From assembly GCF_022808775.1 (NCBI RefSeq), contig NZ_JAKZLA010000006.1, forward strand, positions 62,001-126,000: 64,000 nucleotides of DNA, read 5' to 3'. The stretch is from Geothrix terrae (GTDB lineage Bacteria; Acidobacteriota; Holophagae; Holophagales; Holophagaceae). A program made the translations under genes and the position numbers. The notes under the pieces are model-generated. The model searched no databases and had not been told where the DNA came from. It was given only the letters and a program-made list of their open reading frames with translations. Below, in pieces: positions 39,547 through 47,613 of this stretch. Numbering within the stretch: position 1 is the stretch's first letter; each line of letters opens with the position of its first letter.

Positions 39547-40950
39547 TCACCGCGTCAGGCCGAGCCAGTACCAGTAGGTGAGGGAGACCAGGGACATGAA
39601 GGTGGCCGCCAGCACGCTCATGACGGCGCCCGTGCGGATCATCTCCCGGGAGGTGACATGGCCGCTGCCCATGGCGACCGCATTGGGCATGTTGGTGACC
39701 GGCAGCAGGTACTGGTGCTGCATGTTCATGCCGAGGACGAGGGCGAAGGCCATGGGATCCACCCCGATGGCCAGGGCGTGGGCGATGACGATGGGCGTGA
39801 GGGCCGTGGTCTTCGGGCCGCCCCCCGTGAAGAAGATCTGGAGGGCCGTCACGACCCAGATGAGGATGATCACCTGCAGGACGTGGGCCATCCCCGCGAT
39901 GGGGCCCAGGAAGACGCCCGCCATCCACTTGGCCGCGCCGGAGGATGCCAGGGCCGTGCCCAGGGAGAGGCCCGCCCCGTAGAGGACGAACACGTTCCAG
40001 GGTACCCGGGTCTGGGCTTCCTTCCACTTCATGATGCCCTTGCCCGGCCAGAGCAGGGCGATGACGGAGGCCGCCCCCACGAGGACGACGTTCACCTTGT
40101 GGAAGGCGTCCGTGGCCCAGAGGAGCAGCGTCAGCAGGAAGACCGCCAGGGTGTACTTCTCGGCAGCCGAGAAGGGACCGAGGGCCTCGAGCTCCTTCTG
40201 GATGTAGTCGGCGCCGCCGCTGGCGGCTTCGGATTCGGGGGGCCACATCCAGCGGATCACGAACACGCTGAGGAACGCCAGCAGGAAGGCCGGCATGCCG
40301 CCCACCTTCAGCCAATAGGACCAGGAGACGGCGCGCTTCGTGGCCGCCTCGATGAGGCCTGCCGTGATGGGGTTGCCCACGTGGGCCGTGAGCACGCCCA
40401 GGCTCATCATCGTGCCGCTCATGGCCACGATGAACATCAGGGCCTTCATGGTGTTGCTCTTCCCGGGCTCGGCCCTCACCGCCTGGCCGATGCCGAGGAT
40501 GATCGGAAGCATCAGCAGGGTGCGGGCCGTGATGGAGGGGACCAGGAAGGTCATGACCGCCATCACCAGCGCCACCGCCCAGTAGATGCGGATGATGCTG
40601 CCTCCGGCCCGGGCCACGAGCCAGAGGGCCACCCGCTTGGAGAAGCCGGACTTCTCCATGGCGCCGGCCATGATGAAGCCGATCACGATGAGCCAGAGCG
40701 CGGTGTTGGAATACCCGGCGAACGCCGCCGCCAGAGGGACTGCGTTCAGCACCGCCAGCAGGAACACGATCACCAGGCCGCTGAGGGCGTCCTCCAGGGC
40801 TTCTGTGACCCACACCACGATGGCGAAGACCGCCACGGCGATGGAGGCCTTGCCCTGGGGGCTGAGCCCCTTGACGGCGGGCGTCAGCCACAGGATCGCG
40901 GCGAGCAGCGCGAACGCGGCCACCAGCGATGCGATTTTCCTTGGACCCAT
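39547..40950 (-). CDS. SLC13/DASS-family sodium-coupled anion symporter
   Basis: 467 residues with 11-12 helices. GYSNTALWLIVIGFIMAGAM and VPSITARTLLMLPIILGIG carry the SNT-type sodium/substrate hairpin features. AHVGNPITAGLI, GGGPKTTALTPIVIAHAL and LLPVTNMPNAVAMGSG correspond to the second repeat. Members import dicarboxylates, sulfate or other anions. The start at 40950 follows AGGAGGGTGGAC; a reading 24 codons longer is rejected. Because glcD and glcF follow immediately, I infer the carrier brings in their 2-hydroxy acid substrate or exchanges it for another carboxylate. Confidence 0.9.
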   Translation of the reverse strand: MGPRKIASLVAAFALLAAILWLTPAVKGLSPQGKASIAVAVFAIVVWVTEALEDALSGLVIVFLLAVLNAVPLAAAFAGYSNTALWLIVIGFIMAGAMEKSGFSKRVALWLVARAGGSIIRIYWAVALVMAVMTFLVPSITARTLLMLPIILGIGQAVRAEPGKSNTMKALMFIVAMSGTMMSLGVLTAHVGNPITAGLIEAATKRAVSWSYWLKVGGMPAFLLAFLSVFVIRWMWPPESEAASGGADYIQKELEALGPFSAAEKYTLAVFLLTLLLWATDAFHKVNVVLVGAASVIALLWPGKGIMKWKEAQTRVPWNVFVLYGAGLSLGTALASSGAAKWMAGVFLGPIAGMAHVLQVIILIWVVTALQIFFTGGGPKTTALTPIVIAHALAIGVDPMAFALVLGMNMQHQYLLPVTNMPNAVAMGSGHVTSREMIRTGAVMSVLAATFMSLVSLTYWYWLGLTR

Positions 40951-40960
40951 GTCCACCCTC

Positions 40961-41064
40961 CTCGTAGGCGCAACCGGGCCCCTCGGCCCGCCACAGGCAT
41001 CAGATCGCGACAAGGGGGTCAAGAAAATCCCCTGGGCGACGAACGGCCCTCAGGCGCCTACGAG
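40961..41064. promoter_or_regulatory. Widely spaced 11-bp inverted repeat upstream of the DASS operon
   Basis: CTCGTAGGCGC (40961-40971) and GCGCCTACGAG (41054-41064) are perfect inverted copies 82 bases apart, filling the gap between the LytTR regulator gene and the DASS carrier. They could be paired protein sites or the base of an mRNA stem. On the reverse strand TTGACC inside the loop is a possible -35, with no convincing -10. Confidence 0.4.
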
Positions 41065-41080
41065 CGGCCTTGCGGAAACC

Positions 41081-41824
41081 TTAAAGGTGGAAATGGGTCC
41101 GGATCCGGTCCGCGTAGGCCCGGCCCACGGGCACCTCGGTGGCCTTCTGGTCCCGGGGGGCCCGGAGCTTCAGCAGGTAGCCGTGGTTGAACCAGGGCGT
41201 GAGCTGCTGGACCTGGTCGAGGTTCACGATGAAGTTGCGGTGGCACCGCATGAACATCCGCGGATCCAGCTGCTCCTCCAGGTCCCGCAGGCTGGCGCGG
41301 ATGGGCCACTGGCGCCCGTCGAGGGTCTCGACGAGCACCTCCCGCTCCCGTGCCAGTACCAGGCGGATGCCGGATACCGGAACCACCTCCAGGCTGGCCC
41401 CGTGCTCCACCAGGAGGGTGCGGACCCAGGGTTCACGGTCCGGGTGCGGAGCCGGGGCCGGCCGTGGAAGCACCCGCTCCGCCACCCGCCGGAGATCGCT
41501 GGCGTCGAAGGGCTTGAGCAGGTAGTCCACGGCCCTCACCGAGAAGGCCTCCAGGGCGAAGGAGGCGTGGGCGGTCACGAAGACCACCCTGGGAGGCTGC
41601 GGGAGGGACAACAGGCGTCGCGCGACCTCCAGCCCATCCATGCCCGGCATGTCCACGTCCAGGAAAACCAGATCGGCTCCTTCCGCCTCGAGGAAGGCCA
41701 GGGCCGAGGGGCCATCGTGGTACACGCCCACCACCCAGGCCCAGCCCTGCTCCTCGAGCAGGCACTTGAGCTCCCCGCAGATGAGCGGCTCGTCGTCCAC
41801 GAGGACGGCCTTGAGGCGCTTCAT
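41081..41824 (-). CDS. LytTR-family response regulator
   Basis: 247 residues. The receiver has VLVDDEPLICGEL, phosphorylation Asp in LVFLDVDMPGMDGLE, FVTAHASFALEAF and DYLLKPFDASDL. The LytTR output domain spans about residues 145-247 (VSGIRLVLAREREVLVETLD, then FMRCHRNFIVNLDQVQQL). It is paired with the upstream LytS-type kinase through an ATGA overlap. It lies immediately before the DASS-glcD-glcF genes, the likeliest targets, and downstream of the porin gene. Confidence 0.93.
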   Translation of the reverse strand: MKRLKAVLVDDEPLICGELKCLLEEQGWAWVVGVYHDGPSALAFLEAEGADLVFLDVDMPGMDGLEVARRLLSLPQPPRVVFVTAHASFALEAFSVRAVDYLLKPFDASDLRRVAERVLPRPAPAPHPDREPWVRTLLVEHGASLEVVPVSGIRLVLAREREVLVETLDGRQWPIRASLRDLEEQLDPRMFMRCHRNFIVNLDQVQQLTPWFNHGYLLKLRAPRDQKATEVPVGRAYADRIRTHFHL

Positions 41825-43104
41825 GGGGCCTCCTCGCTTAGCGGCAAGTCCAGGGTAGCCAGCGTTCCGGCGCCCTCCCGGGCCCGCGAGAGCGTCAGCC
41901 CCGCGGGATCACCGCACAACAGCTCGAGCCGGCGCTGCAGGTTCCGCAGCCCGCTGCCTTCCCCGTAGCCTCCGGGCTCCCGGCGGTTGATCTGGTCCAG
42001 CCGGTCCTGGGGGAGGCCCAACCCGTCATCCTCGACGCGGATGAGCAGCCGTCCGCCCTCGCGCCCAGCCGTCACCGCCACCTGGCCGCCTTCCGGCCGG
42101 GGGCCGATCCCGTGCTTGATGGCGTTCTCCACCAGGACCTGGACGGAAAACACGGGCACCAGGGCGTGCGACAGGGCAGGGTCCACCTCGATCCGGCTGG
42201 CGATCCGGGGGCCGAAGCGGGCCTTCTCGATGCCCAGGTAGAGCTCGACCGTCTTCAGCTCCTCGGCCAGGGGGATCTGCTCCTCGCGACGGTGCAGGGA
42301 CCTCCGCAGGAACTCCGAGAGATGCTTGACGATCTCCCGCGCCCGGTCGGGGCTGGTGCGGGTCAGGGCGCCGATGGTGGCCAGGGTGTTGAAGAGGAAG
42401 TGCGGGTTCACCTGGGCCCGGAGGGCCTGGAGTTCCGCCTGGACCTGGAGCGCCTGGTTGCGGGCGTCGGCCGTGGCCTTCTCCTGTTCCCGGTACACGT
42501 CCTTCACCACCAGGAGGAAGATGGCCACGGCGGTGGCGTTCGCCAGGAGGGTGGGCACCGCGATGGTCTTCTCGAGCTTCCAGGCCATGTCGAAGGGCTT
42601 GGACAGGGTCAGGATGCAGGCCTTCAGCACCAGCTCCCCCGCCACACCCGTGAGGAAGGCCACGGGAACCGTGATCCGCCGGTAGCCCAGCCCAGTCTGG
42701 ACCCAGCCCCCCACGAGGCCCGCCAGCACGTTCGCCACGAGGGCCGCCAGGGCCGTATAGCCGCCCATGGCATAGCGGGCCAGGCCGCCCAGGATGCCGG
42801 CTCCGGCCCCCACCCAGGGGCCTCCGATCAGCCCGCCGGCGATGGGCCCGACGATGCGTGTGTTCGCGATGGCTCCATGGATGGGCAATCCCAGGAAGTT
42901 GCCGAGGATCGAGAACAGCCCGAAGACCAGGATGAGCACCAGCGTGTCCAGGCGCCGGGAGCGGGTTCCCGTGAGGGCGCGTCGCACCGCGCTCAGGCGG
43001 GTCACGAAATAGGCGCCCATGCCGTTGAGGGCCAGGTTGCGGAGGACATCCCAGAGCAACTTGCCTTCGAACGGACCCCACGAGAAGTTCGTCCAGTCCA
43101 TCAT
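41821..43104 (-). CDS. LytS-type sensor kinase with 5TM-Lyt membrane domain
   Basis: About 427 residues. The N-terminal half is a 5TM-5TMR_LYT domain: VLILVFGLFSILGNFLGLP, NTRIVGPIAGGLIGGPWVGAG and ANVLAGLVGGWVQ with conserved Gly-rich turns. A coiled linker (residues about 205-235) leads to the phospho-acceptor His in AQVNPHFLFNTLATI, then VENAIKHGI and DDGLGLP/GSGLRNLQRRL ATPase boxes. The reading frame can extend 12 codons to a TTG at 43140; the ATG at 43104 directly before MDWTNFSW is preferred. It resembles BtsS/LytS sensors, which in E. coli sense pyruvate; a small carboxylate signal would fit the adjacent carrier and oxidase. That last point is inference. Confidence 0.9.
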   Translation of the reverse strand: MMDWTNFSWGPFEGKLLWDVLRNLALNGMGAYFVTRLSAVRRALTGTRSRRLDTLVLILVFGLFSILGNFLGLPIHGAIANTRIVGPIAGGLIGGPWVGAGAGILGGLARYAMGGYTALAALVANVLAGLVGGWVQTGLGYRRITVPVAFLTGVAGELVLKACILTLSKPFDMAWKLEKTIAVPTLLANATAVAIFLLVVKDVYREQEKATADARNQALQVQAELQALRAQVNPHFLFNTLATIGALTRTSPDRAREIVKHLSEFLRRSLHRREEQIPLAEELKTVELYLGIEKARFGPRIASRIEVDPALSHALVPVFSVQVLVENAIKHGIGPRPEGGQVAVTAGREGGRLLIRVEDDGLGLPQDRLDQINRREPGGYGEGSGLRNLQRRLELLCGDPAGLTLSRAREGAGTLATLDLPLSEEAP

Positions 43105-43171
43105 CCGCTCAAGTATCCACCGCGCGACCGGCCCCACCAAGGGCGCGTCCCGCCCCCGGACGACACGGCAA

Positions 43172-43205
43172 AGCCCAGGCCTGCCCGGTCAGGCAGGCCT
43201 GGGCT
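43172..43205 (-). terminator. Strong hairpin after the reverse-strand porin
   Basis: AGCCCAGGCCTGCC and GGCAGGCCTGGGCT form a perfect 14-bp stem with a six-base loop. On the reverse strand it is followed by TTTGCC, 26 bases after the porin stop. It should reduce read-through from the porin into the kinase gene. Confidence 0.75.
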
Positions 43206-43230
43206 GGATCGCCGGGGAAGGCTCCGGGCC

Positions 43231-44472
43231 CTAGAACGCCACCAGCAGGGCGGCGACGACGGTGTTCCCGCCCTGCTCGCCGGTCTCGGTGCCGAAGGGC
43301 TTGAGGAAGTTCTTGCTGCGGGCGATGTAGTTGAGCTTGAAGTTGGCGGCCTTCACCTTCTCGGGAATCCAGGCATAGGTGTAGCCGACGGTGACCTCGG
43401 TGTACTTGGGGCTGTAGTCGGTGCCGGTGGGCAGGCCGGTGGCCACGTTCGTGGTGTAGGGGTTGGTGGCGGTGTACCAGTCGTCCCCGCTGTTGAGGTT
43501 CATCAGGTCGTAGCGGGCCAGGAAGCTGTGGGGGCCGAAGGTGTAGCCGCCCGTCACGTAGTAGCCCGTGAACTTCTGGTCCAGGTGCTCGCGCTTCACC
43601 GCGGGGGCGGTGGCAGCGAGGGTGGCGAAGCGGCGGCCGAGCTGGCCGGTCATGTATTCCGCGGTGAAGGTCCAGGTGCCGTCCTGGTAGGCGTAGAAGG
43701 CGCCCAGGTTGGTGGTCTTGTCCTTGTTGTCGTAGATGGCGGCTTGGCTGGGCCAGAGGCCCCCAGGGTTCGCCGCGATGGCGGTGGGAGGGTTGCCCTT
43801 GTCGGCCACGTCCGTGCCGCCCTGGAGGGTGTAGGCGCCGAACTTGTGCGCCTTGCCCAGGCTGAAGTCCAGGCGCAGGACGAAGTCCTTCTGGGCATTG
43901 GTGTCGTTGGTCTTGCCGGAGGTCGCGTCGTTCATGCCGTTGAACACGGCCGCGGTGACCTTGCCGGCGAAGCCCTTGGGGTCGCCGTAGGAGAAGCCGA
44001 GGGCGAGGCCACGGTCGCGCTTGTCGCCGAACATCCGGCCCAGCTGGCTGCGCTCCGCGAAGAGCAGTTCCGTGGAGCTGGTCACGCCCTCGTAGGTCTG
44101 GAGGTTCTTGAACTGGCCGGCCTTCACATCGATGCCGGCGATGGGCTTCCAGACCACGAAGGCGTCCTGCAGGATGATGGGATTCGACGCTCCCGTGGAG
44201 ATGGAGGGGTCGAACATGACCTCGTAATCCACGCCTTCGGCCACATTGCCGGAGATCTTGATCTCGGACCGGCGGATGGCGAACGTGTTCTCCTTGAACT
44301 CGCTGCGGAGGTTGTAGTACCCACCGGGAGCAGCGCTGTTGTACCGGAGATTGCTGTCCATCATCTGCGTGTACCAGAGCTGGATGTCGCCGCCGATCTT
44401 CGCGGTCTGGGCCGAGGCGGGCAGGGTGGCCAGGGCGAGGGCCGCCAGGCTGAGGGTGCGCGTGCGCTTCAT
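43231..44472 (-). CDS. Outer-membrane porin, phosphate-selective porin O/P-like
   Basis: 413 residues with a signal peptide (LSLAALALATLPASAQ) and an amphipathic beta-strand pattern throughout, ending in Phe (VVAALLVAF), as expected for an outer-membrane barrel. Family hallmarks are FKENTFAIRRSEIKISGNV, VKAGQFKNLQTYEGVTSS, ERSQLGRMFGDKRDRG and the NSGDDWYTATNPY loop. It is a close paralogue of the divergent porin at 44950-46212; FGDKRDRG, EHLDQKF and GDDWYTAT are shared exactly. It heads the block with LytS/LytTR, DASS and GlcDF and may admit the anion used by them. Confidence 0.87.
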   Translation of the reverse strand: MKRTRTLSLAALALATLPASAQTAKIGGDIQLWYTQMMDSNLRYNSAAPGGYYNLRSEFKENTFAIRRSEIKISGNVAEGVDYEVMFDPSISTGASNPIILQDAFVVWKPIAGIDVKAGQFKNLQTYEGVTSSTELLFAERSQLGRMFGDKRDRGLALGFSYGDPKGFAGKVTAAVFNGMNDATSGKTNDTNAQKDFVLRLDFSLGKAHKFGAYTLQGGTDVADKGNPPTAIAANPGGLWPSQAAIYDNKDKTTNLGAFYAYQDGTWTFTAEYMTGQLGRRFATLAATAPAVKREHLDQKFTGYYVTGGYTFGPHSFLARYDLMNLNSGDDWYTATNPYTTNVATGLPTGTDYSPKYTEVTVGYTYAWIPEKVKAANFKLNYIARSKNFLKPFGTETGEQGGNTVVAALLVAF

Positions 44473-44949
44473 GAGGTCTCCTAGGGGCCGACAGGCCGAT
44501 GGGGGAAAGGTTCCCGGCTCCCTGTGACATGCCCGCGAAGACCTTGGTCCGGTCCTGTGTCTGAGACGTGAATTCAGTCCGCCCCCCGCCGGTCCCGATT
44601 TTCTACAGGGGGCGCAGGCTTATGGAAATCTGGATTTGCCCAATCCACCCACGGTTCTTGACCAGTGCGGACCTTGGCCGATCACTCGTTGCGAAGGGGG
44701 CGGGATCTCCTGCCAGCCAGGCGGCCCTCGAGGTGTCGCCACACCTTTGTGCCTATCATCACAACCATCGGAACTTTTGGTTCATTTTTGATAGACGCAA
44801 GCGACTCCCCCGTTTAGCTTGAATCCGTTTGATCATCCCCCAGATTTTCCGCGACTGATGTCCCAGACATCTGGTGGTCTGACCTGATCCGTCCGCTCAT
44901 CTCCTCCACCCTTCAATCCCCTCAACCCTCCCTTATTAGGAGCCCACCC
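44473..44949. promoter_or_regulatory. 477-base divergent control region between two paralogous porins
   Basis: No gene is seen here. The part nearest the forward porin is unusually AT-rich. It holds an inverted repeat GATGTC-CCA-GACATC (44857-44871) overlapping the palindrome CCAGA-CA-TCTGG (44863-44874), about 75 bases upstream of the ATG at 44950. GGATT-TGCCC-AATCC (44632-44646) is a weaker repeat on the other side. These are candidate operators; I could not place convincing -10/-35 pairs. Confidence 0.45.
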
Positions 44950-46212
44950 ATGAAGATCACCCGCCTTGCTGGCGTTGCCGCCCTTCTCGCCGCTGGGGTC
45001 ACCCAGGCCCAGGCCCAGGACGTCAAGCTCACCGGCGTCCTCATCGAGTTCTGGCAGACCCAGATGCTGGACAGCAACCTGCGCAACAACGCGACCGCCA
45101 CGGCCGGTGCCTCGAAGTACTACGGCCTCGACTCCCGGTTCCAGGAGAACAACTTCGCGGTCAAGCGCGCCGAGATCTACCTGAACGGGAAGATCACCGA
45201 CGACGTCAGCTGGAACCTGATGTTCGATCCGAACAACAGCAACACTGCCGCCGTTCCCAACAACGTGCTGCACGATGCCGTCATCACCTGGAACATCGGC
45301 AGCGGTTTCAGCGTGAAGGCCGGCCAGTTCAAGATGCCCACGACCTATGAAGCCACCATGGTCGCCGCCACGAACATCCTGTTCTTCGAGCGCAACCAGA
45401 TCAACCGCGTGTTCGGTGACAAGCGCGACCGCGGCGTCTGGGGCATCTACAGCTGGGGCGACGCCAAGGGCTGGAACGGCAAGATCAACCTCGCCGTCTC
45501 CAACGGCACCACCGATGACGGCAGCGGCGGCAAGAACAACGAGAACACCGTGACCGGCTCCGGCAACGCCCAGAAGGACTGGACCACCCGCCTCGAGTTC
45601 GCCTACGGCCCCGAGCACAAGTTCGGCGCCTACTACCGCGAGGGCGTGACGAACCTGAAGGATTCCACCTTCAACAACGCCTCCGCCTGGGTGACCGCCG
45701 GCTATGTCAGCGCCGCCCAGATCAAGGACAACAAGGACAAGACGACCCTGATGGGCGCCTACTACGCCTTCGACAACGCCACCTGGCATGCCAGCGCCGA
45801 GTTCGCCACGGGCCTGCTGGGCCGCCGCTTCCCCACCCTCTTCGCGGCTGCCACCACCAATCCCCTCCGCGAGCACCTCGACCAGAAGTTCCAGGGCATC
45901 GCCGTGGATGGCGCCTACAAGATGGGCCGCCACTGGTTCACCGCCCGCTACGACGTGATGAACTACAACTCGGGCGACGACTGGTACACCGCGACCAGCC
46001 CCTACACGCCCGCCGCTGGTGGCGACTACAGCCCCAAGTACACCGAAGTCACCGTGGGCTACAACTTCCTCTTCAACCCGGCGAAGTACAGCGCGGGCAA
46101 GCTGAAGCTCGATTACGTCCACCGCAGCAAGAACTTCCTGGCTCCCCGCGCCGGCCAGACCGGCGAGCAGGGCGGCGACAGCCTCGTCGCTTCGCTCATG
46201 ATCGGCTTCTGA
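44950..46212 (+). CDS. Outer-membrane porin, phosphate-selective porin O/P-like
   Basis: 420 residues. Signal peptide KITRLAGVAALLAAGVTQAQA, then a barrel pattern ending in Phe (LVASLMIGF). Conserved blocks are FQENNFAVKRAEIYLNGKI, VKAGQFKMPTTYEATMV, ERNQINRVFGDKRDRG, EHLDQKFQGIAVDGAYKM and NSGDDWYTATSPY, parallel to the divergent paralogue. TTAGGAGCC lies in front of the ATG. A strong terminator follows, so it is its own transcript, but it sits directly upstream of the livJHMGF importer and probably provides outer-membrane entry for the same or a co-regulated substrate. Confidence 0.87.
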   Translation: MKITRLAGVAALLAAGVTQAQAQDVKLTGVLIEFWQTQMLDSNLRNNATATAGASKYYGLDSRFQENNFAVKRAEIYLNGKITDDVSWNLMFDPNNSNTAAVPNNVLHDAVITWNIGSGFSVKAGQFKMPTTYEATMVAATNILFFERNQINRVFGDKRDRGVWGIYSWGDAKGWNGKINLAVSNGTTDDGSGGKNNENTVTGSGNAQKDWTTRLEFAYGPEHKFGAYYREGVTNLKDSTFNNASAWVTAGYVSAAQIKDNKDKTTLMGAYYAFDNATWHASAEFATGLLGRRFPTLFAAATTNPLREHLDQKFQGIAVDGAYKMGRHWFTARYDVMNYNSGDDWYTATSPYTPAAGGDYSPKYTEVTVGYNFLFNPAKYSAGKLKLDYVHRSKNFLAPRAGQTGEQGGDSLVASLMIGF

Positions 46213-46253
46213 TCAGAGCACGTTCTACCTAGCAGATCCTTCTCTCTGCACGG

Positions 46254-46298
46254 TCACGGAACTCACGGGTCACAACCCGCGGGTTCCGTGATTTTTTT
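46254..46298 (+). terminator. Rho-independent terminator after the forward porin
   Basis: TCACGGAAC (46254-46262) pairs with GTTCCGTGA (46283-46291); a smaller CGGGT/CCCG helix sits inside. Seven T residues follow at 46292-46298. It is a textbook intrinsic terminator. Confidence 0.88.
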
Positions 46299-46361
46299 GG
46301 CCCTCGGCAGGTGTAGACTTCCCATACCTTCCAACCACATCTCTTTTGCATTGGAGCTGCC

Positions 46362-47507
46362 ATGCGAAAGCACCTCTTGGCCCTGGGCGCCGTTCTAGCC
46401 CTTTCTCCGTGTCTCATGGCGCAGAAGATCGGCGTCATCAACTCCATGAGCGGACCCGAGGCACCCATCGGGGAACACATCACCAACGGCATCAAGCTCG
46501 CCGAAGAGGACCTCAAGAAGAAGGGCATCAACCTCCAGCTCGTGTGGGAGGACGACACGGGCAAGCCGCAGATCTCCATGAGCGCCATGGAGAAGCTGGC
46601 CACGCGGGACAACGTCGTGGGCGTGGTGGGCCCCTACACCTCGGCCTGCTCCAACGCCGTCGCCAAGCTGGCGGAGAAGTACCGGGTCCCCCTCCTGATC
46701 CCCGCCGCCGCCAAGGAGGAGATCACGCGCCAGGGCCTCAAGTACGTCTTCCGGATGAACGCCCCCGCGGACAAGTACGCCTCCAGCCTCATCGATGCCG
46801 CCGCCGCCCTCGGCAAGCCGAAATCCATCGCCTTCATCTACGAAAACACTGACTTCGGCACGTCCACGACCAAGACCGCCAAGGAGTACGTGGCCAAGAA
46901 GGGCATGCAGGTCGTGGCCGACGAACCCTACCCCAAGGGCGCCGCGGACTACCGGTCCACTCTGGCGAAGGTGAAGTCGAGGAACCCGGACCTGGTGTTC
47001 ATGGTGTCGTACGTGGCCGACGCCATCCTGCTCATGCGGCAATCGAAGGAAGTGGGCCTCCAGCCCCAGGCTTTCCTGGGCGCCGGCGCGGGTTTCACCA
47101 CACCCGAGTTCGCCAAGGAGCGCGCGATCTCCGAGAACGTCATCTCCTGCACCCAGTGGACTGGCGACGTGAACTGGCCCGGAGCCAAGGAATTCGAGGC
47201 CCGCTTCAAGGCGAAGTTCGGCAAGGAGCCCACCTACCACGCCGCCTGCGCCTATGCCTCCATGATGATCATGGCGGAGACCGCCCGGAACGCGGGCGGC
47301 GACCGGGCCAAGACGCAGCATGGCCTGAAGGCCGGCAAGTGGAACGGCGTCATGGGCGAGGTCCAGTTCGCCGACTACGACGGCTTCACCAACCAGAACA
47401 ACCACCAGATGCTCGTGCAGCAGATCATCCAGGGGAACTACGAGACGGTGCTGCCCGCCAAGTTCGCCACCAAGAAGGCGATCTTCCCCTTCCCGAAGTG
47501 GAAGTGA
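46362..47507 (+). CDS. livJ: Branched-chain-amino-acid-type ABC transporter substrate-binding protein
   Basis: 381 residues, exported (KHLLALGAVLALSPCLMA signal). It has a periplasmic binding fold type I: KIGVINSMSGPEAPIGEHI, VVGVVGPYTSACSNAVAKLA, PLLIPAAAKEEIT, IAFIYENTDFGTSTTKTAKE, DLVFMVSYVADAILLMRQ, and AYASMMIMAETARNAGG. It binds a small substrate for the membrane complex encoded just downstream. LivJ-like proteins take leucine/isoleucine/valine, but related receptors bind amides, urea or aromatic acids, so specificity is open. TTGGAGC precedes the ATG. Two hairpins separate it from livH. Confidence 0.9.
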   Translation: MRKHLLALGAVLALSPCLMAQKIGVINSMSGPEAPIGEHITNGIKLAEEDLKKKGINLQLVWEDDTGKPQISMSAMEKLATRDNVVGVVGPYTSACSNAVAKLAEKYRVPLLIPAAAKEEITRQGLKYVFRMNAPADKYASSLIDAAAALGKPKSIAFIYENTDFGTSTTKTAKEYVAKKGMQVVADEPYPKGAADYRSTLAKVKSRNPDLVFMVSYVADAILLMRQSKEVGLQPQAFLGAGAGFTTPEFAKERAISENVISCTQWTGDVNWPGAKEFEARFKAKFGKEPTYHAACAYASMMIMAETARNAGGDRAKTQHGLKAGKWNGVMGEVQFADYDGFTNQNNHQMLVQQIIQGNYETVLPAKFATKKAIFPFPKWK

Positions 47508-47519
47508 GGCTGAATCTGA

Positions 47520-47583
47520 CCGGGGGTTCCGCGCTGCGCGCACACCCCCGGGCCCCCGTGTCCCGGTCCGGCGGAGCCGGACT
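47520..47583 (+). terminator. Two hairpins between livJ and livH (probable attenuator)
   Basis: CCGGGGGT (47520-47527) pairs with ACCCCCGG (47544-47551). GTCCGGC-GGA-GCCGGAC (47566-47582) follows and can be extended outward by a G-T pair and CCC/GGG. No T-tract is present. Such stems typically let the binding protein be made in excess over the membrane subunits. Confidence 0.55.
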
Positions 47584-47613
47584 GGGACTTTCCTTCCGGA
47601 GCCCCGCGAATCC

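Noticed and set aside
42112-44484. A 790-codon forward frame opposite the porin and LytS-type kinase genes
   Set aside because: Antisense shadow without domains or a usable ribosome site.
44473-44949. Sigma-54 promoters for the porins
   Set aside because: I looked for GG-N10-GC with the right flanks on both strands and found only off-spacing matches (N9 or N12).
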